Origin: QEXZ01 sp034660015
GTDB lineage: Archaea > Halobacteriota > Syntropharchaeia > Alkanophagales > Methanospirareceae
Assembly: GCA_034660015.1 (NCBI GenBank)
Contig: JAYEII010000043.1
Coordinates: 1-11,982, forward strand
Length of the DNA: 11,982 bases
Reading direction: 5' to 3'
The notes under the pieces are model-generated. The model was not told the DNA's origin. It did no database searches and worked only from the letters and a program-made list of their open reading frames with translations. A program made the translations under genes and the position numbers. Position 1 is the first letter of the stretch; each line of letters opens with the position of its first letter. Shown here piece after piece: positions 6,984 to 11,982 of this stretch.

Positions 6984-7634
6984 ATGCCCGAGATAATAGA
7001 GGGGATAAGCCCGACACGGATGGAGTTGTTGCGGCTGAGTAGGAGAGAGAAGTTAGCGGAGAAGGGACATGACCTGCTTCGTGAAAAACGTGATGCGCTG
7101 ATCGGCGAATTCTTAGACGTGGTCTGCGAGGTACGGGATGCGCGAAAAGCCGTGGACGGCAAGTTAAAAGAGGCATTTAATTTTTTAATCCTGGCTCAGG
7201 CGAAGTCGGGCGTTGAGCAGGTAAGGCAGTTGTCGCTGATGACGCCACAAGAAATCCGACTGGATTTTACTTCTCGCAGCATAATGGGCGTGCACGTGCC
7301 GACACTGGAATTAAAAGACGGATTAGCGAGGAAAGTTACGGAGCGAGGCTATGGTCTTGTCGATTCGTCCGCTGTGGTGGATAGAAGTGCGAAAAGCTTT
7401 GAAGAGGCTTTAGAGAAGATATTAAAGCTTGCCGAGCTTGAGGAGGCGGTGAGGAATCTTGCAGGCGAGGTAGAAAAGACGAAAAGGCGTGTTAATGCGC
7501 TTGAATACATAATGATCCCCAGCTTGAAGGCGACGAGAAAATACATACGAATGCGATTAGAAGAGATGGAGCGTGAGAATTTCGGTAGATTGAAGAAGAT
7601 AAAAGCGATGCTGGAAAGAAAAGAGCGCGAATAG
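6984..7634 (+). CDS. atpD: A-type (V/A) ATP synthase subunit D
   Basis: A 216-residue protein of the V-ATPase subunit D family, the coiled-coil central rotor shaft that links the A3B3 catalytic head to the membrane ring. It begins with the family signature ISPTRMELLRLSRREKLAEKGHDLL (residues 8-32). The middle holds MTPQEIRLDFTSRSIMGVHVPTLEL, and the C-terminal part has RRVNALEYIMIPSLKATRKYIRMRLEEMERENFGRLKKIK, which forms the second helix of the antiparallel coiled coil. Length is normal. The symbol is the archaeal atpD and must not be confused with the F-type beta subunit. Oddity: subunit D usually follows atpB in the A-type operon, but no other ATP synthase gene is in this window. The gene is convergent with truA, 28 bp away. 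Confidence 0.95.
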   Translation: MPEIIEGISPTRMELLRLSRREKLAEKGHDLLREKRDALIGEFLDVVCEVRDARKAVDGKLKEAFNFLILAQAKSGVEQVRQLSLMTPQEIRLDFTSRSIMGVHVPTLELKDGLARKVTERGYGLVDSSAVVDRSAKSFEEALEKILKLAELEEAVRNLAGEVEKTKRRVNALEYIMIPSLKATRKYIRMRLEEMERENFGRLKKIKAMLERKERE

Positions 7635-7644
7635 CTATTCACGC
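7625..7644. repeat. Palindrome across the atpD stop codon
   Basis: GAATAGCTATTC (7629-7640) is a perfect 12-bp palindrome that contains the atpD stop TAG. Outer GCG/CGC extends it with one C-A mismatch to 20 bp. It lies in the short convergent atpD/truA junction and could hinder read-through in both directions, though no T-run follows on either strand. Confidence 0.4.
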
Positions 7645-7662
7645 TTCTGCCCAGAACCATAA

Positions 7663-8517
7663 TCATATCATTTCCCCCAGCACCTCTGCCATCGTGGCAT
7701 GCAAAACCAAATCCCTCTTTAGTCGCTCAACTATTCGCCGCTTTGCATATTCGTCTTCCACGAATTTAACGCCGCGATACGAAACGTTTTTCAGAACAAG
7801 CCCGAAAGCGGGTGCTGGCTTGATACCATCCTTTATCCTCAGGTCCAATAAATCCTCTATCCATCGTTCGTCTTTCATGCCACTGCCCACCAGTCTCAAT
7901 GCTGAAACTATTTTCCGCACCATCTTACGCAGAAATCCGCTTGCTTCTATATCTATGATGACAAACGGCTTTTTAGTTTTCACCACTATCCGCTTTATGT
8001 CCCTTGTAGTTGAATACCCTGCTACCTCGTACTCATGACCCTGAAGCAGAGAGAAGTTAGAGAAATCGTGAGTACCGACAAACAATTCCGATGCCTCTTG
8101 CATGTGAGTTATATACAAATCCAAATCCAACTCAGTTTGTAAAAATAAGAAATACCTGTACTCACGGCTTATCGCATCCTTACGTGCGTTAAATCCCGAA
8201 TACGGCTTTGCGATAGCCGATACCCATATACTACCGCCGGGCAGCACGCTGTTTATCATTCGTGGTGTGGTATTTTGGTTTGACGTAACAAATGAAACGA
8301 CCTGTGCGAGGGCATGCACGCCTTTATCTGTTCTGCCCGCAGCGGAATAATTCGCCGTTTTTCTGTCTTCAATAATATCCTGTTTCTTTAATGCCTTGAA
8401 TAGTTCTCCTTCTATGGTCGGCAGCCCGGACCGAGGTTGAATCTGAAAACCATGGTAATTAGTTCCGATATAGCCGATTTTAAGCGCTATCCTTTCTTTT
8501 TGTCGCTCTTCTTTCAT
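7663..8517 (-). CDS. truA: tRNA pseudouridine synthase A
   Basis: A 284-residue member of the TruA/Pus1 family, which converts uridines at about positions 38-40 of the tRNA anticodon stem-loop to pseudouridine. The catalytic aspartate is D64 in the signature AAGRTDKGVHA (59-69), and Y120 in REYRYFL is the conserved stacking tyrosine. N-terminal ALKIGYIGTNYHGFQIQP and C-terminal SGFLRKMVRKIVSALRLVGSG are further family blocks. The last 45 or so residues are a charged helical tail. GGAG touches the ATG directly and so is too close to act as a normal SD. A TATA-like box about 29 bp upstream instead suggests leaderless translation from this ATG. It follows gatA on the same strand by 106 bp of repeat-rich spacer, and its own promoter implies partly separate expression. 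Confidence 0.95.
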   Translation of the reverse strand: MKEERQKERIALKIGYIGTNYHGFQIQPRSGLPTIEGELFKALKKQDIIEDRKTANYSAAGRTDKGVHALAQVVSFVTSNQNTTPRMINSVLPGGSIWVSAIAKPYSGFNARKDAISREYRYFLFLQTELDLDLYITHMQEASELFVGTHDFSNFSLLQGHEYEVAGYSTTRDIKRIVVKTKKPFVIIDIEASGFLRKMVRKIVSALRLVGSGMKDERWIEDLLDLRIKDGIKPAPAFGLVLKNVSYRGVKFVEDEYAKRRIVERLKRDLVLHATMAEVLGEMI

Positions 8518-8540
8518 CTCCGCTTCTACTACGGGATTAC

Positions 8541-8552
8541 CTTAAATTTAAC
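8541..8552 (-). promoter_or_regulatory. TATA-box-like promoter of truA
   Basis: The minus strand reads GTTAAATTTAAG, containing the self-complementary TTAAATTTAA (8542-8551). Its centre is about 29 bp upstream of the truA ATG, so initiation would fall at or beside the start codon. The spacing matches the elements before rpl6 and atpD. Confidence 0.5.
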
Positions 8553-8570
8553 ATTAATTGCCATAAATAT

Positions 8571-8630
8571 CATCCCCCGCATCCCCCACATCCTCTGCTC
8601 TGCGTTCTCCGTGAACTCGGCGGTTAACCG
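8571..8630. repeat. Degenerate 9-bp-period repeat running into the gatA stop
   Basis: On the + strand the units are CATCCCCCG, CATCCCCCA, CATCCTCTG, CTCTGCGTT, CTCCGTGAA and CTCGGCGGT, followed by TAACCG. Read on the minus strand, the right part is of the ACGGAGAACGCAGAG type, a dispersed repeat style that I recall from other methanogen-related and bacterial genomes. The gatA stop codon (TTA at 8624-8626, + strand) lies inside its GGTTAACC end. It occupies most of the gatA-truA spacer. Confidence 0.55.
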
Positions 8631-10102
8631 GACAATGTCTCGAAAACAAAAGCCGCTCTCAATATCGTATCCTCCTCAAAATGCTTACCAACGAGCTGCA
8701 AGCCTATTGGCAATCCGTTTGAAAACCCACAGGGGATAGACAAGGAAGGAACACCCGCCAGATTAATGGGTACGGTATTAACGTCCGCGAGATACAAAGA
8801 AAGGGGGTCCTTTATTCGCTCACCGAGCTCGAAAGCGACAAAGGGCATCGTGGGCATTGCTAATATATCGTGCTTTTTTAACGCATCCTCAAATTCCGCT
8901 TTTATCCGTGTGCGCACCTTTAACGCCTTCAAATAGTACCTGCCGTAATAACCCGCAGAGAGTGCATACGTGCCGAGGATGATTCTCCTTTTTACTTCTT
9001 CACCAAACCCCTTACCTCGTATTCCCGAAAACGTCGTATGCCAGTCCTCGTCCCTGCCGGTGCGAAGCCCGTATCTCAAGCCGTCAAACCTCGCGAGATT
9101 TGATGACGCTTCAGACATCGCGATGATGTAATACGAAGCGAGTGCGTATTTTAAGTTCAGACCACGCATGCTTATTTCATCGACAGAGGCACCGGAATCC
9201 TCGAGTTTGTGCACCGCGTTCCAGACGGATTTTTCGACTGCTGGGGAAACACCCGCGATGAATTCCTTTGGAACGCCTATCCTCATGCCTTTGACATTTA
9301 TCTCTTCGCTCCCAGTGCGTTCCGCATTCATCCCCCCGGGGAAGCAGTAATTCGCAGATGCGTTATTTTTTAGCTTTAGCTTCGCTTGTGTGGTGTCCCT
9401 CTCGTCTTTCGCAGAAATCACGTCTAAAAGCAGCGCAGTATCGGTCACGTTTGATGCCATCGGTCCTATTTGTTCAAGCGAATTGGCATAAGCAATGAGC
9501 CCATACCTTGAAACCAGTCCGTAAGTAGGCTTCAACCCGACCACCCCGCAGAACGAAGCAGGACATCGGATAGAGCCACCCGTGTCGGAGCCGAGAGCAA
9601 GCACGGTCTCGCCAGCCGATATTGCCGCGGCACTACCGCCTGAAGAACCTCCCGGGACCCTGCTGAGGTCATACGGGTTCCTCGTTGGCCCATAATAACT
9701 CGTTTCGGTTGAAGTCCCCATGCAGAATTCATCCATGTTCGTTTTACCTATAAGTATCGCTCCTTCTCGTTTCAGCGCCTCTATTACCACAGCATCGTAA
9801 GGTGGGACATAGCCCTCGAGAATTTTCGATGCACAGGTGGTTTGAATACCCATTGTAGAAATACTATCCTTGATGGCTACGGGAACGCCAAGCAGCTTTT
9901 TACGCCGGTATTCGTCTTCATTTTTCCTTTTATCCGCTTCTCTCGCCTTTTCAACTGCGTTCTCCTTGTTTAACGTGATAAAAGCATTTAATTCGCTTCG
10001 TTCTATTCGCTCGTAAATCCTGCACACCATGTCCTCACAGGAGACATCTCCACTTTTTATCCTTTCTACGACCTCTTGTGCGCTCAAATTACCGTTTTTC
10101 AT
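8624..10102 (-). CDS. gatA: Aspartyl/glutamyl-tRNA amidotransferase subunit A (amidase)
   Basis: A 492-residue amidase-signature enzyme, the catalytic subunit that releases ammonia from glutamine or asparagine for conversion of misacylated Asp-tRNA(Asn) (or Glu-tRNA(Gln)) in the GatCAB complex. In archaea GatDE usually handles Glu-tRNA(Gln), so Asp-tRNA(Asn) is the likely substrate here. The Ser-cisSer-Lys triad is complete: K78 in VPVAIKDS, S153 in PGGSSGGSAAA and S177 in GSDTGGSIRCPASFCG. GKTNMDEFCMGTSTE and NPYDLSRVPGG are GatA-specific blocks, which argue against a general amidase. Length is normal. No gatB or gatC is in the window; in many genomes gatC lies just upstream. The stop codon and final residues (LSG) adjoin a dispersed repeat. 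Upstream is a divergent region shared with the radical SAM gene. Confidence 0.94.
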   Translation of the reverse strand: MKNGNLSAQEVVERIKSGDVSCEDMVCRIYERIERSELNAFITLNKENAVEKAREADKRKNEDEYRRKKLLGVPVAIKDSISTMGIQTTCASKILEGYVPPYDAVVIEALKREGAILIGKTNMDEFCMGTSTETSYYGPTRNPYDLSRVPGGSSGGSAAAISAGETVLALGSDTGGSIRCPASFCGVVGLKPTYGLVSRYGLIAYANSLEQIGPMASNVTDTALLLDVISAKDERDTTQAKLKLKNNASANYCFPGGMNAERTGSEEINVKGMRIGVPKEFIAGVSPAVEKSVWNAVHKLEDSGASVDEISMRGLNLKYALASYYIIAMSEASSNLARFDGLRYGLRTGRDEDWHTTFSGIRGKGFGEEVKRRIILGTYALSAGYYGRYYLKALKVRTRIKAEFEDALKKHDILAMPTMPFVAFELGERIKDPLSLYLADVNTVPINLAGVPSLSIPCGFSNGLPIGLQLVGKHFEEDTILRAAFVFETLSG

Positions 10103-10130
10103 CTGTTCTATTCTGTCCTGTTGTTTTGTT

Positions 10131-10168
10131 CTATTTTATCTTTTGTTAGCTTTATATATTTTTATAAC
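10131..10168. promoter_or_regulatory. Divergent TATA-like elements between gatA and the radical SAM gene
   Basis: On the minus strand GATAAAATAG (10131-10140) is centred about 34 bp before the gatA ATG. On the + strand TTTATATATT (10151-10160) and TTTATAAC (10161-10168) lie about 36 and 28 bp before the radical SAM ATG. Both genes thus have a candidate promoter in this 89-bp spacer. No dyad operator is evident. Confidence 0.45.
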
Positions 10169-10180
10169 TATTACGCAGAT

Positions 10181-10191
10181 GGGAGAAGGAG
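10181..10191 (+). promoter_or_regulatory. SD-like GGGAGAAGGAG before the radical SAM gene
   Basis: The purine-rich run directly precedes the ATG at 10192, with GGGAG 6 nt upstream. An ATG at 10179 is in another frame, and starting at 10192 keeps the conserved N-terminal CPEC, which supports the chosen start. Confidence 0.5.
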
Positions 10192-11682
10192 ATGAAAACA
10201 AAGTCATTATGCCCGGAATGTCTCGCAGTTATAGATGCCGAAGTGTATGAAAGCGAGGGCGGCGAGATACTGATAAAGAAGAAGTGCGAGAAGCATGGTG
10301 AATTCGATGATGTGTACTGGTCGGATGCCTCGCTCTATCACAAATTCGCAAAGTGGCGATACGAGGGCAAGGCGGGAATCACGCTCACAAAAACGGACAA
10401 GGGCTGCCCTTTCGATTGTGGTCTCTGCCCGGAGCATAAGAGTTCGACAATGCTCGCACTTATAGACCTCACAAACCGCTGCAATCAGCGGTGCCCAACC
10501 TGTTTTGCCAATGCCGCCGTCACAGGTTACCTCTACGAGCCAACGATGGAACAGTTAAGGGAAATGATGATAATGCTGAGGAGTGAGATACCCCCTTGCC
10601 CTGCAGTGCAGTTTGCGGGTGGCGAACCAACAATAAGAGAAGGTTTTGTGGAGATTGTAAAGATGGCACGGGAACTCGGATTTGCCCACATTCAAGTAGC
10701 GACAAATGGAATAGCGCTGGCGAAAAGCGAAGAGTTTTGCCATCGTTTAAAAGAAGCAGGCTTGCATACGGTGTATTTGCAATTTGACGGGGTGACCGAA
10801 GAGCCGTATAAGAAATTAAGAGGGATACCCGCGTTAAAAACGAAGTTAAAGGCAATAGAGAGCTGTAGAAGGGGTGGAATAAAAAGTGTGGTGCTTGTTC
10901 CCACGCTTATGAAAGGTGTGAATGACGACCAGATGGGGGACATAGTACGATTTGCGGCGGGTAACCTGGATGTTGTAAAGGGCGTGAACGCACAACCTAT
11001 CGCTTTTGAAGGGAGAATAGATGAATCCGAGAGGAAAAAGGGGAGAATAACAATTCCCGATTTTATAAAGCTACTGGAAGAGCAAACAGACGGTGAAATA
11101 CCAAAAGAGAGTTTCTATCCCGTGCCTTTTGTTGTTCCTGTGTCTTATTTCGTGGAAGCGTGGAAAGGAGTGCCACAGTTGGAATTTACGGTGCACCCGC
11201 ATTGCGGCGCCGCAACGTATGTGTTTGTAGAAAACGGGAAGTTTATACCAATAACAGAATTCGTGGACGTTGAGGGTTTCATGGAGTTCTTGATGGAGAG
11301 CGCAGAAGAGATAAATAAATCGAAGATTGGCAAACTGAAAGCGATGGCGAAGATGGTGAGGTTGGGTGGGAAGTTTATAGACCGTGAGAAAGCGCCGGCG
11401 GTATTCGATAACTTCACTTCCCTTACGGATATACTGGAGGGGGGCAATCGCGAGTCGCTTGCGAAGTTTCACCGTAAAACGCTTTTTATCGGTGCGATGC
11501 ACTTCCAGGACGCTTACAATTTCGATCTGGAAAGGGTTAAGCGATGTGGGATCCACTATGCCACGCCAGACCACCGTATAATTCCTTTCTGCTCGTACAA
11601 TGCCATTCACCGACCGTCAGTGGAAAAGGCTTTTTCTGTGCCTCTTCATGGCACCAAATCGCAATTGGGAAATGGGGAATAG
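10192..11682 (+). CDS. tes: Radical SAM protein, tetraether lipid synthase (Tes)-like
   Basis: A 496-residue radical SAM enzyme of the MJ0619/Tes family, which couples the phytanyl chain ends of archaeal diether lipids to make tetraether (GDGT) or macrocyclic lipids; members were earlier proposed to methylate the pterin of methanopterin. The N-terminus has a metal-binding knuckle, C7-P-E-C10 with C32-E-K-H35. C72, C76 and C79 in CPFDCGLCPEH form a likely auxiliary cluster site. The radical SAM motif C97-x3-C101-x2-C104 (NRCNQRCPTCF) is followed by the SAM-binding GGEPT at 143-147. C338 (HPHCGAATYVF), C452 and C467 (FCSYN) are candidate ligands for another cluster. The protein is predicted cytosolic or membrane-peripheral, with no membrane segment. 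The last residues, KSQLGNGE, are encoded by the start of a GGGAATAG-type repeat, so the native tail may be altered. Assignment to the family is firm; the exact substrate is inferred. Confidence 0.78.
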   Translation: MKTKSLCPECLAVIDAEVYESEGGEILIKKKCEKHGEFDDVYWSDASLYHKFAKWRYEGKAGITLTKTDKGCPFDCGLCPEHKSSTMLALIDLTNRCNQRCPTCFANAAVTGYLYEPTMEQLREMMIMLRSEIPPCPAVQFAGGEPTIREGFVEIVKMARELGFAHIQVATNGIALAKSEEFCHRLKEAGLHTVYLQFDGVTEEPYKKLRGIPALKTKLKAIESCRRGGIKSVVLVPTLMKGVNDDQMGDIVRFAAGNLDVVKGVNAQPIAFEGRIDESERKKGRITIPDFIKLLEEQTDGEIPKESFYPVPFVVPVSYFVEAWKGVPQLEFTVHPHCGAATYVFVENGKFIPITEFVDVEGFMEFLMESAEEINKSKIGKLKAMAKMVRLGGKFIDREKAPAVFDNFTSLTDILEGGNRESLAKFHRKTLFIGAMHFQDAYNFDLERVKRCGIHYATPDHRIIPFCSYNAIHRPSVEKAFSVPLHGTKSQLGNGE

Positions 11683-11703
11683 CCAATAGGGAATAGAATA
11701 GGG
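11665..11703. repeat. GGGAATAG-type short repeat overlapping the radical SAM stop
   Basis: The tract holds TTGGGAAA, GGGGAATAG (11674-11682), AGGGAATAG (11688-11696) and AATAGGG (11697-11703). The radical SAM stop codon TAG (11680-11682) is part of the second unit. It is a separate sequence type from the other spacer repeats in this window. Confidence 0.6.
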
Positions 11704-11750
11704 TGCAGCCATGAATTATGAATGAGGTGAAGAAGGCGCTGGACAATCAC

Positions 11751-11778
11751 CTTTAAATACAACAAGAGCCTATATAAA
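11751..11778 (+). promoter_or_regulatory. Two TATA-like boxes in the right-end spacer
   Basis: CTTTAAATAC (11751-11760) shares TTTAAATAC with the rpl6 element, and CTATATAAAA follows at 11770-11779. Initiation about 25 bp downstream would fall near 11780 and 11800, ahead of the nested hairpin at 11861-11933. This suggests that the region is transcribed, but no supported protein gene follows inside the window. Confidence 0.4.
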
Positions 11779-11860
11779 AATGCCCTTTTCGAAGAGTAGT
11801 ATGACCTTGCTGAACAAGCGAAGGATGATTGCTATTGCAAACAAAGGGCTACAAAACACG

Positions 11861-11933
11861 CCGTATTGCACGGTCCCTGCGGTAAGCCCCCTTCAAAGGA
11901 TGCAATGACCGTTTAGAGGCAACCACAATACGG
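11861..11933 (+). ncRNA. Candidate structured RNA: nested perfect hairpin, possibly a degenerate transposon 3' end
   Basis: CCGTATTG (11861-11868) pairs exactly with CAATACGG (11926-11933). Inside, ACGGTC (11870-11875) pairs exactly with GACCGT (11907-11912), then TGC (11878-11880) with GCA (11902-11904), and CCT/AGG close a TCAA loop. The two main stems are separated by 1 nt on the left and 13 nt (TTAGAGGCAACCA) on the right, a strongly asymmetric internal loop. I do not recognise a known RNA family. One reading frame across it ends PCGKPPSKDAMTV, and the TTTAGAGGCAACC stretch recalls 3' ends of IS200/IS605 tnpB genes, which specify guide RNA scaffolds, so a transposon remnant is possible. 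It has no T-run terminator. Strand is chosen from the upstream TATA boxes. Confidence 0.35.
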
Positions 11934-11955
11934 TACATACCTACATAAAAAATTA

Positions 11956-11982
11956 TTAACCACAGATTACACAGATTAACAC
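11956..11982 (+). repeat. Dispersed ACCACAGATTACACAG-type repeat, cut by the window edge
   Basis: The window ends in AACCACAGATTACACAGATT and a further AACAC. It matches the copies at 4713-4740 (same strand) and 4801-4840 (opposite strand). The repeat probably continues past the window. Confidence 0.65.

Noticed and set aside
11780..11908. A 42-codon ATG frame (MPFSKSSMTLLNKRR...) located about 25 bp after a TATA-like box
   Set aside because: It is short, has no SD or recognisable motif, and runs through the nested hairpin. The competing frame and the RNA structure explain the stretch at least as well, so it is not called as a gene.
11722..11916. Frame with an internal TAG (…ALFEE* YDLAEQAKDDCYCKQRATK…), considered as a pyrrolysine gene or a tnpB pseudogene
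   Set aside because: There is no start codon in frame, no identifiable domain and no pyl gene nearby. The similarity of its end to tnpB tails is only remembered, so it is kept as one option in the hairpin finding.
11846..11940. tRNA or rRNA fragment suggested by GGGCTACAAAACACGCC
   Set aside because: No cloverleaf, T-loop GTTCGA-type sequence or acceptor pairing is present, and the likeness to the 16S segment GGGCTACACACG stops after a few bases.

Overview
The window looks like a chromosomal segment of a euryarchaeon, most likely a methanogen- or ANME-related member of the Methanomicrobia/Syntrophoarchaeia. The evidence is an archaeal-type ribosomal protein uL6, an A/V-type ATP synthase subunit D, a radical SAM protein of the tetraether-lipid-synthase family, and A/T-rich TATA elements about 25-30 bp before several start codons. 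It also carries dispersed repeats of the ACCACAGATTACACAG type, which I associate from memory with methanogen/ANME genomes. ANME-1 (Methanophagales) is a plausible source, but the sequence alone does not prove it.

Layout. (1) 19-3384 (+): a large secreted multidomain papain-family (C1A) cysteine protease, followed by a G/C hairpin plus T-run terminator. (2) 3487-4626 (-): class I aminotransferase of the AspC type. (3) 4627-4921: a repeat-rich spacer in which inverted copies of a dispersed repeat lie between outer GTCATTCC/GGAATGAC arms. (4) 4922-6181 (-): histidinol dehydrogenase, HisD. (5) 6182-6271: divergent promoter region with a 22-bp A/T palindrome. (6) 6272-6859 (+): ribosomal protein L6. 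(7) 6984-7634 (+): A-type ATP synthase subunit D. (8) 7663-8517 (-): tRNA pseudouridine synthase TruA, convergent with atpD. (9) 8624-10102 (-): GatA, the amidase subunit of the tRNA amidotransferase. (10) 10103-10191: divergent promoter region. (11) 10192-11682 (+): radical SAM tetraether lipid synthase-like protein. (12) 11683-11982: no confident protein gene, but a short repeat array, two TATA-like boxes, a striking nested hairpin and the start of another dispersed repeat.

The genes are mostly housekeeping (translation, tRNA modification and charging, energy, amino-acid synthesis, membrane lipid), each on its own or in a loose pair. They do not form one functional system. The notable points are the breakup of normally clustered genes (rpl6 away from the ribosomal spc cluster, atpD away from the ATP synthase operon, hisD away from other his genes), the variety of short-period repeats in the spacers, two of which contain the stop codon of the upstream gene, a HisD with a shortened loop, and an unexplained nested RNA-like hairpin near the right end. 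I see no CRISPR array, intact insertion sequence, tRNA or rRNA, and no defence system.
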